From: Microbulbifer donghaiensis
GTDB taxonomy: Bacteria > Pseudomonadota > Gammaproteobacteria > Pseudomonadales > Cellvibrionaceae
Assembly: GCF_900129095.1 (NCBI RefSeq)
Contig: NZ_FQVA01000003.1
Coordinates: forward strand, 186,001-250,000
Length of the DNA stretch: 64,000 bases
Direction: 5' to 3'
Of the stretch, positions 8,181 to 17,032 are shown piece by piece. A program made the translations under genes and the position numbers. Position 1 is the stretch's first letter. The number at the start of each line of letters is the position of its first letter. Under the pieces are notes generated by a model that was not told the origin of the DNA, did not search any database, and was given only the letters and a program-made list of their open reading frames with translations.

Positions 8181-11100
8181 TCACTGGTGTTGCTGTTCGA
8201 GTTTGTCGATCTCGCGCTCGACTTCGCCCGGCGAGCCGGTGCGGCGCGCGAGCAGGTCGTAGGCCACCGGTACTATGAAAACCGTAAACAAGGTCGCCGC
8301 CAGTACACCGAACAGCACCACGTTGCCGATCACCGCGCGGGTCTCGGAGCCGGCACCGGAGGACAGCAGCAGCGGCAGCGAACCGGCCGCGGTGGTGATG
8401 CCGGTCATCAGGATCGGGCGCAGACGCGTGGCCGACGCCTGGCGCAGCGCCTCGCCGAACGCCAGGCCGCGGTCGCGCAGCTGGTTGGCGAATTCGACGA
8501 TCAAAATGCCGTTCTTGGCGGCGAGGCCCACCAGCATGATCAGTCCCACCTGGCTGTAGATGTTCAGCGACTGGCTGGCGGCCAGCAGGCCGGCGAGCGC
8601 GCCGGCCATCGCCAGCGGCACCGTCAGCATGATCACCAGCGGGTGCACGAAGCTCTCGAACTGCGCCGCCAGCACCAGGAACACCACCAGCGCGCCGAGC
8701 AGGATCGCGAACACGATCGTGGAGCCGGAATCCTGGAAGTTCTTCGACTGGCCCTTGTAATCGATCAGCGGGGTGCCGTCGAGCTTCTCCGCCACCAGGC
8801 TATTCAGGTAGCCGATGGCGTCACCGAGCACCAAATCGTCCGCCAGGTTGGCTTCCAGCGTGATCGAGCGAATGCGGTTATAGCGCTGCAGGTTGGGCGA
8901 ATCGGCGAGCTCCTGCACATTGACCAGGCTCGCCAGCGGAATCAGCTGGCCACTGGTGGACGAGCGCGCATAGATACTGTCGAGGCTCGACGGGGTGCGC
9001 TGCAGTTCGCGCTCGCCCTCGAGGATCACGTCGTACTCCTCGCCGTCGTTGATAAAGGTGGTCGCGCGCAGCGAACCGAACATCGTCTGCAGCGTCGAAC
9101 CCACCTCGCTCACCTGCACGCCGAGATCCGCGGCGCGCTCGTAGTCCACGTCGATGCGCATCTGCGGCTGGGTCTCCTTGTAGTCCCAGTCGACGCCGAG
9201 CAGGCCGGGGTTGGATTTCGCGATCTCCGCATTCAAGGTGTCGCGCCACTCGGTCAGCTGTTCGTAGCTGGGCCCGCCGAGCACGAACTGCACCGGTTTG
9301 CCCAGGCCGCCGCCGAAGCCCTGGCGCATCACCGGGAAGGCGCGCACGCCGGACAGGTCGCTGACCTTGTCCCGCACCATATTCATCAGCTCGAAGCCGG
9401 ACGGGCGCTGCTCCCAGGGCGCCAGCGTCAGGATCACGATACCGCTGTTGAAGGTGGCCGAGGTGCCGAAGGAGCGCGGCGAGCGCACCAGCAGCCGGCG
9501 CACGTAGCCGGCGTCGACCAGCGGCATCAGGCGCTGTTCGATGGTGTCCATATATTCCTGCATGTACTGGTAGCTGGCACCCTCGGGGCCGTTGACCAGC
9601 AGGAAGAAGGCGCCGCGGTCCTCCCGCGGCGCGTATTCGCTCGGGATCAGTTTCACCGCCAGCGCGGCGAAGGCCATTACCAGCGCAAAGACGGCGCCGG
9701 CGATCCAGCGCCGGCGCAGCAGTCCGTCGAGACCGCGGCGGTACGAGGCCTGCACCCGCGCCATCTGCCGGTCCATCAGCTGGGTCAGGCCGTTGCCGCG
9801 GTCGCTGGGCTTGATCAGCTTGGACGCCAGCATCGGCGACAGGGTCAGCGCGGTCAGCGACGAGAAGATCACCGCGGCGGACATCGTCAGCGCGGTCAGC
9901 GACGAGAAGATCACCGCGGCGGACATCGTCAGCGCAAACTCGGAGAACAGCCGGCCGATATCGCCCTCGAGGAAGGTGATCGGTACGAACACCGCCACCA
10001 GTACCAGCGTGGTCGCGACCACCGCAAAGCCCACCTCGCGCGCGCCGCGGTAGGCGGCCAGCAGCGGCGGCTCGCCGAGCTCGTCCATGCGCCGGAAAAT
10101 GTTTTCCAGCACGACGATGGCGTCGTCCACCACCAGGCCGATCGCCAGCACCAGTGCCAGCAGTGTCAGCAGGTTGATACTGAAACCGAACGCGTAGAGC
10201 AGCATCGAGGTGGCGATCAGCGAGACCGGCACCGTGATCGCCGGCACCAGGGTCGCGCGCCAGTTGCCGAGGAACAGGTAGATCACCAGCACCACCAGAA
10301 GGACCGCGATCGCGAGCGTGGTGTAGACCTCCTTGATCGCCTCGCTGACGAACACCGAGGAGTCGTAGCTGAGCGCGATGCGCATGCCTTCCGGCAGCTC
10401 ACCGTTGACCTTTTCCATCTCCCGCTTGGCCGCCTCGGCCACGGCGATGATATTGCCGGTGGACTGCTTGGTGATACCGATGCCGACCATCGGCTCGCCG
10501 TTGCCGCGGAAGGTGGACCTGTCCTCCACCGAGCCGAGTTCGACCCGCGCCACATCGGCCAGGCGCACCACATGGCCGTTGGCGCCGGTGGCGATGGCGA
10601 GGCGCGCGAAGTCCTCCTCGGCGCGGAACTGGCGCTGCAGGCGCAGCGTGAACTGGCGATCGCTGGACTCGAGGTAGCCGGCCGGCAGTTCGCGGTTCTC
10701 TGCGCGCAGCGCGCGTTCGATATCGCCGCTGGTGACGCCGTGCGCGGTCATCGCATTGCGGTCGAGCCAGATGCGCATCGCGTAATCCTTGGAACCGCCG
10801 ACGCGCACCCGCGCCACGCCGTCGAGCACCGAGAAGCGGTCCACCAGGTAGCGGCTGGCATAGTCGGAGAGTTCGGGGATGGTGCGATTCTCCGCGGTCA
10901 GGTTCAGCCACAGAATCACATCGTCGTTGCTGTCGACCTTCTCGATTTCCGGCGGATCCGCCTCGCTGGGCAGGTCGTCGAATACCGCCGACACGCGGTC
11001 GCGGATATCGTTGGCCGCGGCGTCCACATCGCGGTTGATGGTGAATTCGATCGAGATGCGCGAGCGGCCGTCGACGCTGGACGAGGAAATGGTCTTGATG

Positions 11101-11327
11101 CCCTCGATACCGGCGACCCGGTCCTCGATCATGCGCGTGATGCGCGTCTCGACGACCGCCGCCGAGGCGCCGGGGTAGTCGGTGGTGATGGACACGATCG
11201 GCGGGTCGATATCCGGGTATTCCCGCAGTGGCAGGCGGTCGAAACTGATCAGCCCGAACACCACCAGCAGCAGCGACAGCACCAGCGCAAACACCGGTCG
11301 CTTGACCGAGACATCGCTCAGAATCAT
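8181..11327 (-). CDS. RND-family efflux pump, inner-membrane permease
   Basis: A 1048-residue resistance-nodulation-division transporter that uses the proton gradient to expel substrates through an adaptor and an outer-membrane channel. It has the expected 12 membrane helices and two large periplasmic loops; the proton-relay aspartate pair is visible in GLVVDDAIVVLEN near residue 400, and the C-terminal repeat has the usual GLAAKNGILIVEFAN. It starts four bases inside the adaptor gene (ATGA overlap), so translation is coupled. No outer-membrane channel gene is adjacent, so the pump probably borrows a TolC-type protein. Substrates cannot be told from sequence. Most unusual is a perfect 42-base tandem duplication (9850-9933) that repeats 14 residues inside the sixth membrane helix. 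Confidence 0.95.
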   Translation of the reverse strand: MILSDVSVKRPVFALVLSLLLVVFGLISFDRLPLREYPDIDPPIVSITTDYPGASAAVVETRITRMIEDRVAGIEGIKTISSSSVDGRSRISIEFTINRDVDAAANDIRDRVSAVFDDLPSEADPPEIEKVDSNDDVILWLNLTAENRTIPELSDYASRYLVDRFSVLDGVARVRVGGSKDYAMRIWLDRNAMTAHGVTSGDIERALRAENRELPAGYLESSDRQFTLRLQRQFRAEEDFARLAIATGANGHVVRLADVARVELGSVEDRSTFRGNGEPMVGIGITKQSTGNIIAVAEAAKREMEKVNGELPEGMRIALSYDSSVFVSEAIKEVYTTLAIAVLLVVLVIYLFLGNWRATLVPAITVPVSLIATSMLLYAFGFSINLLTLLALVLAIGLVVDDAIVVLENIFRRMDELGEPPLLAAYRGAREVGFAVVATTLVLVAVFVPITFLEGDIGRLFSEFALTMSAAVIFSSLTALTMSAAVIFSSLTALTLSPMLASKLIKPSDRGNGLTQLMDRQMARVQASYRRGLDGLLRRRWIAGAVFALVMAFAALAVKLIPSEYAPREDRGAFFLLVNGPEGASYQYMQEYMDTIEQRLMPLVDAGYVRRLLVRSPRSFGTSATFNSGIVILTLAPWEQRPSGFELMNMVRDKVSDLSGVRAFPVMRQGFGGGLGKPVQFVLGGPSYEQLTEWRDTLNAEIAKSNPGLLGVDWDYKETQPQMRIDVDYERAADLGVQVSEVGSTLQTMFGSLRATTFINDGEEYDVILEGERELQRTPSSLDSIYARSSTSGQLIPLASLVNVQELADSPNLQRYNRIRSITLEANLADDLVLGDAIGYLNSLVAEKLDGTPLIDYKGQSKNFQDSGSTIVFAILLGALVVFLVLAAQFESFVHPLVIMLTVPLAMAGALAGLLAASQSLNIYSQVGLIMLVGLAAKNGILIVEFANQLRDRGLAFGEALRQASATRLRPILMTGITTAAGSLPLLLSSGAGSETRAVIGNVVLFGVLAATLFTVFIVPVAYDLLARRTGSPGEVEREIDKLEQQHQ
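9850..9933. repeat. Exact 42-bp in-frame tandem duplication inside the RND gene
   Basis: Two identical adjacent 42-base units, 9850-9891 and 9892-9933, duplicate the residues LTMSAAVIFSSLTA, so the protein reads this segment twice before LTLSPMLASKL (about residues 465-493). In other RND pumps this helix is single length. Identity of the copies points to a very recent event or an assembly artefact. Confidence 0.95.
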
Positions 11328-12361
11328 AGCGCGCCCACCCCGCTCGCCGACTCGGCGACCACCGCCTGGCCGTCGCGGATATGCAGCGTGCCGCGGGTCA
11401 CCACCTGCTCATCGGCACTGAGGCCGGACAGGACTTCGACGCGCCCGGGAAAGCGGCGGCCCAGTGTGACCTGGCGCAGGCGCGCGACCTGGCCGGCCTC
11501 GCCACGCTCCAGCACATAGACGGACTGGGTGTCCGCCAGTGGCACCAGCGCGGCCTCGGGAATGGTCAGCGCCTGGCGCTGCTCGCTGATGATCTCGACG
11601 GTCAGCAGCATGCCCGGCTTCAGCAGGCCGTCGCGGTTATCGAGCTGCGCGCGCACGGTAAAGGCGCGGGTCTGCGGGTCCACCCGCGCCTCCACCAGCA
11701 TCACCTCGCCGGGGAACACCCGCCCCGGGTGCGCCTGGCTGCGCGCCTGAATCGCCATGCCGCCGTCGATCAGCGGCAGCTGGCGCTCGGGCAGGGTGAA
11801 ATCCAGTTTCAGCCGCGCAAGGTCCTGCAGCGTGGCTATCTCGGTCGTCGGCGACACCAGTGTGCCGAGGCTGATATTGCGCAGGCCCAGCTGCCCGTCA
11901 AACGGCGCGCGGATCACCCGGTCGGCGATGCGCGCCTCCAACGCGGCGATGCGCGCGCGGGTCTCGGCCACCAGTGTACTGGCCGCGTCCAGCTGCTCCC
12001 GGGTGGCCAGCTTGTCCCGCTCCAGCCGCTGCAAACGCTCGGCATCCCGCTGGTAGCGCTCGAGGCTCGCGCGTGCGCCGGCCAGTTCCGCCAGCTCCTC
12101 GGCGTGATTCAGTTCCACCAGCAGATCGCCGGCCTTCACTTTCTGGCCGCTCTCAAACGCGATGCGGGTGACCTGTTCGGTCTCGGAAGCGCGAATGGAC
12201 ACGAACTCCCAGGCCCTGGCGGTACCCAGCGCCTCGAGGCGATTGGCGACCTCCTGTTCCTGTACCAGTGCCGTGCGCACCGGCACCGGACCGGCGCTCT
12301 GCGCCAGTAGCGCGGGAGGGAGAAATAGCAGGCTGAGTGCGAATACGCCGAAAGTTTTCAT
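11324..12361 (-). CDS. RND efflux periplasmic adaptor (membrane fusion protein)
   Basis: Periplasmic adaptor that links the RND permease to an outer-membrane channel. From the ATG at 12361 it has 345 residues. A signal peptide MKTFGVFALSLLFLPPALLA precedes QSAGPVPV, followed by a lipoyl-like half-motif (FESGQKVKAGDLLVELN), a coiled-coil hairpin of about 60 residues rich in Glu/Arg/Leu (LAGARASLERYQRD to ALEARIADR), the second lipoyl half (IRAPFDGQLGLRNISLGTLV), and beta-barrel and membrane-proximal domains. A longer frame starting at 12403 would displace the signal peptide, so it is rejected. The stop overlaps the permease start by four bases. It lacks a lipobox, so it is probably anchored by its signal or free. 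Confidence 0.93.
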   Translation of the reverse strand: MKTFGVFALSLLFLPPALLAQSAGPVPVRTALVQEQEVANRLEALGTARAWEFVSIRASETEQVTRIAFESGQKVKAGDLLVELNHAEELAELAGARASLERYQRDAERLQRLERDKLATREQLDAASTLVAETRARIAALEARIADRVIRAPFDGQLGLRNISLGTLVSPTTEIATLQDLARLKLDFTLPERQLPLIDGGMAIQARSQAHPGRVFPGEVMLVEARVDPQTRAFTVRAQLDNRDGLLKPGMLLTVEIISEQRQALTIPEAALVPLADTQSVYVLERGEAGQVARLRQVTLGRRFPGRVEVLSGLSADEQVVTRGTLHIRDGQAVVAESASGVGAL

Positions 12362-12601
12362 GATTCTTGTCGTTGTTACATCAATTGGGTGGCGCCGGGG
12401 CACAGCGTTGCTGCGCTCGCGGAGCGGAATTTCTTGGTAGTGATTGGTACTGGCGTTGCGCCATACGCAAGCCTAAATGATACGTCGCGGCAAGCCGCGA
12501 GGTTTACATAAGTTTACATTTGGCAGGTTTGCCGGAGGGGGGGCCGCTGCGGGCCATTGGACCCGCTGCCGGCAGCGGGCGACCGGCAGCGGGCGACCGG
12601 G

Positions 12602-12626
12602 ATCGGGCGGCCGGGGGCCGCCCGAT
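12602..12626. repeat. Perfect GC-rich hairpin downstream of the M1 peptidase gene
   Basis: Eleven-base perfect stem with a GGG loop (ATCGGGCGGCC and its complement), 24 bases past the stop of the minus-strand peptidase gene. It has no T-run on that side, so it could be a weak terminator or transcript-end stabiliser. Immediately before it, a 15-base GGCAGCGGGCGACC-type unit is repeated in tandem. Confidence 0.55.
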
Positions 12627-12649
12627 ATTCAGCAATTAACGAGGGGCTT

Positions 12650-14608
12650 TTAGTTACTGTCGCCGCCGTAGATGATGTTGCTGTTCACCTTCACCGTCAG
12701 CGGGTGGTAACCGCTCTTGGCGTTCTCGAAGATGCGCTTGGCGAGGTCACCCTGGCCGGTCTCCACCAGGTTGCGGTACAGCGGGCGCAGGAACTTGTTG
12801 CGGCCGATACCCGTCAGGAACTGCTCCAGGCGCTGGTAGGCCGGCTGGTAGTTGTTGCGCACAGCGATCATCAGCCAGCTGAACGCGACTTCGTTGTTCT
12901 GCGACGCGGTCAGGCCGAAGGCCTCGTCCAGCTCTTTCAGCTGCGCCTCGCTCAGCTTTTCCGGCATGCCGTCGAGGAAATACTTCCACTGGTGGAAGGT
13001 CCAGTCGCCGGTATCGATATCCTGCGCCGCTACCTTGCCGTCGAGCCACTGCTGGCGCACCGGGTCCAGTTTGCTGAAGGCGTCGGATTGCGGGTGCGGC
13101 GCGCCTTCCGGAATGCCCGGCTCGAAGATCCATTGCTGGATGCGCTCCGCGTCCAGCTTGTCCGGGTACTGCTTCAACAGCGTCTCGTTCAGATACTTGA
13201 CGAAATCTTCCGTGGTGATGCTCTGGAAGGAGAAGTTGTTGAAGTAATCCAGCAGGAACTGATCGAAGTTCTCGCGGCCGATTTTCTGTTCCAGTTCGTA
13301 CAGGAACAGCGAGCCTTTCTCGTAGGGAATATTGGAGAAGACCTCATCCGGATCGCGGCCGCGCAGGTCAATGGCCATGATCTCGTCAATGTCCGGGCGA
13401 TCCTTCAGGTCCAGCTGCAGGTCGTCGTAGCCGAGCGCCATTTCCATCTTGTAGCGCTCGTCACCGTAGATGTTCTGCATGATGCGGTTGGTCAGGTAGG
13501 TGGTGAAGCCCTCGTTCAGCCACAGGTCGCGCCAGCTGGCGTTGGTGACCAGGTTGCCGGACCAGGAGTGCGCCAGCTCGTGGGCAATCAGCGCCACCAG
13601 GCTCTTGTCGCCGGCGATTACCGTCGGCGTGATAAAAGACAGGCGCGGGTTTTCCATACCGCCGAACGGGAAACTGGGTGGCAGTATCAGCAGGTCGTAG
13701 CGATCCCAGCGATAGGGGCCGTAGACTTCCTCGGTGGCCTCGAGCATGGATTCGGTGTCCTCGAATTCCGCCGCGGCCGCGTCGAGCAGTTCCTTCTCGG
13801 CGTAGACGCCGGTGCGCTCGCCCATCGGCTTGAATTCCAGGTCGCCGACCGCCAGCGCGATCAGGTAGGACGGAATCGGCTGCGGCATCTCGAACTCGTA
13901 GACGCCGTCTTTCTCGGCCTGCGGATCGTTGTTCGCGCTCATCACCGCGCGCAGCTCTTTCGGCGTGCGGATAGTCGCGTTATAGGTGATGCGCACTTTC
14001 GGCGAATCCTGCAGCGGCACGAAGCTGCGCGCGTGGATCGCCTGGGCCTGGGTGAACAGGAACGGGTGCGCCTTGCCGGCGGTCTGTTGCGGTTCCAGCC
14101 ACTGTACGCCGGAAGCATCCGGCGAGGTGCGGTACTGGATGGCAACTTTGGTGGCATTTTTCGGCAGATTGATCTTCAGCGGCGTGCCCAGGTGATCGTC
14201 CTTCTCACCCATGGAGAATTTCACCGGCTCCATCTTGTCGCCGTGGCCGGCCTTGACGGCGTCGATCTCGAGCCCGCGGGTATCGAGGATCAGCGGCTTG
14301 TTCTTGTCGTTCAGGCGTTTTACCTGCAGCTGGGCCTCGCCCTCGAGCACCTTGCGGGAGAAATCGACGGTCAGGTCCAGATCCAGGTGCTGCACCCGGT
14401 AATCATCGGTGTTGGCGAAGGAGTGGTAATCCACACCGGACTTCGGCATCTCGCCGGCGGCAGACTTCTGCGCGGGGTCTGCGGCTTGAGGCGCAGCGGC
14501 AGAGTCGCTGTTTGCCTGCGTCTCGGAGGTCGGTTCGGATTTTGAGCAACCGCCGGCCAGCGCGAGTGCGCCGACAACCAGGCTGGTACAGAGTATGCGG
14601 GGCAACAT
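12650..14608 (-). CDS. M1-family zinc aminopeptidase, exported lipoprotein
   Basis: A 652-residue zinc metallopeptidase of family M1, nearest to the leukotriene-A4-hydrolase-like bacterial aminopeptidases. The protein begins with a lipoprotein signal ending LALAGGC (lipidated Cys about residue 21), then a Ser/Glu/Ala-rich linker, so it is probably anchored in the outer membrane facing the periplasm. The substrate loop GGMENPRLSF, the zinc site HELAHSW near residue 340 and the downstream ligand glutamate in NEGFTTYL are all intact. The C-terminal 150 residues are helical, as in the LTA4H subgroup. GGAG lies seven bases before the ATG. It trims N-terminal residues from peptides; the exact preference cannot be read from sequence. 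Confidence 0.93.
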   Translation of the reverse strand: MLPRILCTSLVVGALALAGGCSKSEPTSETQANSDSAAAPQAADPAQKSAAGEMPKSGVDYHSFANTDDYRVQHLDLDLTVDFSRKVLEGEAQLQVKRLNDKNKPLILDTRGLEIDAVKAGHGDKMEPVKFSMGEKDDHLGTPLKINLPKNATKVAIQYRTSPDASGVQWLEPQQTAGKAHPFLFTQAQAIHARSFVPLQDSPKVRITYNATIRTPKELRAVMSANNDPQAEKDGVYEFEMPQPIPSYLIALAVGDLEFKPMGERTGVYAEKELLDAAAAEFEDTESMLEATEEVYGPYRWDRYDLLILPPSFPFGGMENPRLSFITPTVIAGDKSLVALIAHELAHSWSGNLVTNASWRDLWLNEGFTTYLTNRIMQNIYGDERYKMEMALGYDDLQLDLKDRPDIDEIMAIDLRGRDPDEVFSNIPYEKGSLFLYELEQKIGRENFDQFLLDYFNNFSFQSITTEDFVKYLNETLLKQYPDKLDAERIQQWIFEPGIPEGAPHPQSDAFSKLDPVRQQWLDGKVAAQDIDTGDWTFHQWKYFLDGMPEKLSEAQLKELDEAFGLTASQNNEVAFSWLMIAVRNNYQPAYQRLEQFLTGIGRNKFLRPLYRNLVETGQGDLAKRIFENAKSGYHPLTVKVNSNIIYGGDSN

Positions 14609-14835
14609 GGGATGGCTCCAAAAGTATTCTGCTTGTTAGATCGCGGCACAGGATACAGGAGCGCGGGGCAATGATGAATGACTCTGCTGTCGGCCGCCGC
14701 TTCTCCGCACGGGCCGAAACCGTCGACGGGCAGCAATCTGCCGGATCGGTTGGAGGAAACGCCTGGTAATCGATCGGGGATGGGGAATGCAAAAAGTGGG
14801 CAACGGGAGCGGACATCCCTGTCCGGCTAGCAGCC

Positions 14836-16923
14836 CTAGTCGAGGCTGAAATCGAAGCTCATTTCTTCGGCGGGCGCCTGTACATAGTAGCCCTGGATAT
14901 AGTCGGTGCCGGTCTGCCACAGCGTCGGCAGCATGCTGGCCTGCTCGATATGCGGCACTATCACCTTGGTGTTGGCTTGGCCCAGCTGCTTGACCAGGTT
15001 GGCGAGCGTCTCGCTGCTCTCCCCTTCGTCCTGCACCTCGCGCACGAAAGAGGCATCGACCTTGGCGATGTCCACCTGCACATGCTCCAGCGCCTTGAAC
15101 GGATTCAGGCCGGTGCCGAAGTGGCACACGGCCACGCGGCAACCCAACTCCTGCACCTGCTTGGTGAAGTCGCGGGCGGCGTGCAGGTTGCTGGTGATAT
15201 CTTCCTGACGCAGCTGGAACACCACCGCCTTCGGCGGCACCTTGGCGGCCTTGAAGGCAACGCCGAGCCACGCCGGCAAGCTGCTGTCGATCAGTGACGC
15301 CGCGGTGATATGCAACAGCAGGGACACGTCCTTGCCGGCAGCCCGCTGGGCGGCAGCGGCCTTGATCGCCGTCAGTATCACCCAGCGATCCATTTTGGTG
15401 GAGAGGCCGGCATCGCCGAGGGCCTCCAGGAAGGCCAGCGGCGCCAGCTCTTCCTTGCCATCTTTCATCCGCACCAGCACTTCGTACATATGCTCGCCAG
15501 TGCCCTGCAGGCTGAGCACCGGCTGATAGAGCAGTTTCAGGTTGCCTGCCTCGAGCGCCTGGACAACCCGCGCGCGGTGATAGGTATCGGCATCGCCCTG
15601 CTTGTTGCTGTCCGGCTCGTAGATAGCGACAACGCCGCCGTTCTCGTTCTTCTGCAGTGCCTGGTCATGCGCTTCCAGCGCCTGATCCAGTACTTTCTGC
15701 GCGTTGCCTGAGGCCTCACTCAGCAGCGAAATACCGACCGAGGCAGTGATCTGCAGCGTCTTGCCAGCGGCATCGAAGATGGTATCGGAAATTTTCCGCA
15801 GCATTTCTTTCGCGCGGTGCTCGGCGTTGTCCGGCGTGGTTTCCGGAATCAGCAGACAGAAACTCTCGTCGCCGTAGCGCGCCACTATGTCGCCGCGACG
15901 CAGGCCGGACTGCAGCAGTTCCGCCATTTTTTTCTGCAGCGCGTCGGCACCGGCCACCCCCACAAATTTCTGCACGGTGTCTTCGAACCGGTCAATTTCG
16001 ATAAACATCAGGCCGCCGGTGCGCTGTGAGCCGGCGGCGGCCTTGATCGCCGAGCCGAGCAGCTGCAGGAAATGCTGGCGGTTGTAGAGGCCGGTCAGTG
16101 GATCGCGGTTCTTGATATCGCTGAGCTGCGCTTCCAGCTGCTCGGTGTCACCGCCGCGGGCGGCAATGCGCACCTGCAGGCAGCGCTCGTCGTCGTAAAT
16201 GGTGGATAGTACTTCGGCGCGGGTCGGCAGCGGCGTGCCGGAGGCGGTCTTGGCGGTAAACTTCCACTCAATGGCCTCGACTTCGTTGTTGTCGATGGCG
16301 CACTGCTTCAGGAACTCGCGCGCCTCTTCCTGTTCCCCTGCCGCCAGCATATCGATCAACGGTTGATATTCGACATCCTCACCGCTGCTGTAACCGAAGC
16401 GCTCGGCAAAGGAATCATTGGCATAGACGATCAGGCCGTCTGACACATAGGCGATGGCGTCTTTGGAGCTGTCCAGCAGTTCCTTGGCGCGCTGCAGCGT
16501 GGCGTGATAACGGCGGTCGTGCTGGCGCGCCTGGCGACGGTTGGCGAGCGCCGTCATTTCGCGCTGGATCACCAGCAGCAGATGCTGGTCCTCATCGACG
16601 GTAACCACGTCCCGCGCGCCCAGCTTCAGCCCCTCGACCACCGGCTGGCAGCCGCTGCGCTCGCTCAGCAGCACCGCGGGCACGTCTTTCTGTAGTTTGC
16701 TGATGGTGCGCAGTGCCACGGCGGGCGGAACCTGCTTGCTGCCCTCTGCGGCAATCAGCAGATCCCAGGTCTTGTCCTGCAGCAACTTGGCCAGCGCCGC
16801 CTCGCTGGCGACGTGCTGCGCCCGGTTTGGGCGACCGGCGTTGTGCAGCATGCTCACCAGGCGCTGGGCCTCGGAAGGGATATCGTGAATCAGGAGAAGT
16901 CGGATGGTGTCGTTGCTGCTCAT
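14836..16923 (-). CDS. fimX: FimX-like protein: receiver-PAS-degenerate GGDEF-degenerate EAL
   Basis: A 695-residue soluble protein with the domain order of Pseudomonas FimX (about 690 residues). Residues 1-125 form a receiver-like domain lacking the phospho-acceptor (WDLLIAAEG replaces the aspartate strand); 140-255 is a PAS domain; 272-440 a GGDEF domain whose signature is YGDES (350-354); 455-695 an EAL domain whose signature is EVL (481-483). In the EAL domain the metal-binding asparagine and DDFG positions are replaced (LLLHITAAS, VCHFGTG), so it should not hydrolyse cyclic di-GMP, but EVLVR is retained, as in FimX, which binds the nucleotide there. In pseudomonads FimX controls type IV pilus assembly at a cell pole. 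The neighbouring gene (17033-18787) and nearby serB match the pseudomonad neighbourhood. Confidence 0.8.
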   Translation of the reverse strand: MSSNDTIRLLLIHDIPSEAQRLVSMLHNAGRPNRAQHVASEAALAKLLQDKTWDLLIAAEGSKQVPPAVALRTISKLQKDVPAVLLSERSGCQPVVEGLKLGARDVVTVDEDQHLLLVIQREMTALANRRQARQHDRRYHATLQRAKELLDSSKDAIAYVSDGLIVYANDSFAERFGYSSGEDVEYQPLIDMLAAGEQEEAREFLKQCAIDNNEVEAIEWKFTAKTASGTPLPTRAEVLSTIYDDERCLQVRIAARGGDTEQLEAQLSDIKNRDPLTGLYNRQHFLQLLGSAIKAAAGSQRTGGLMFIEIDRFEDTVQKFVGVAGADALQKKMAELLQSGLRRGDIVARYGDESFCLLIPETTPDNAEHRAKEMLRKISDTIFDAAGKTLQITASVGISLLSEASGNAQKVLDQALEAHDQALQKNENGGVVAIYEPDSNKQGDADTYHRARVVQALEAGNLKLLYQPVLSLQGTGEHMYEVLVRMKDGKEELAPLAFLEALGDAGLSTKMDRWVILTAIKAAAAQRAAGKDVSLLLHITAASLIDSSLPAWLGVAFKAAKVPPKAVVFQLRQEDITSNLHAARDFTKQVQELGCRVAVCHFGTGLNPFKALEHVQVDIAKVDASFVREVQDEGESSETLANLVKQLGQANTKVIVPHIEQASMLPTLWQTGTDYIQGYYVQAPAEEMSFDFSLD

Positions 16924-17032
16924 TATTCGCTCTATTACTTATATGCGGCACACCGCTGCCGCTAGCCCGTTAGTTTAGGCGGCGGCGGCGGTCGCATACA
17001 AGGGCGCTCAAAGAGCGGCCGCGCGACTCAAG

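Noticed and set aside
8100..11519. A 1139-codon open frame on the plus strand opposite the RND pump and adaptor genes
   Set aside because: It is the antisense shadow of two well-supported GC-rich genes; its product is a low-complexity His/Gln/Arg/Ala string with no domain and no ribosome site. Similar long plus-strand shadows lie opposite liuB, liuA, the M1 peptidase, katG, acs and dnaB.
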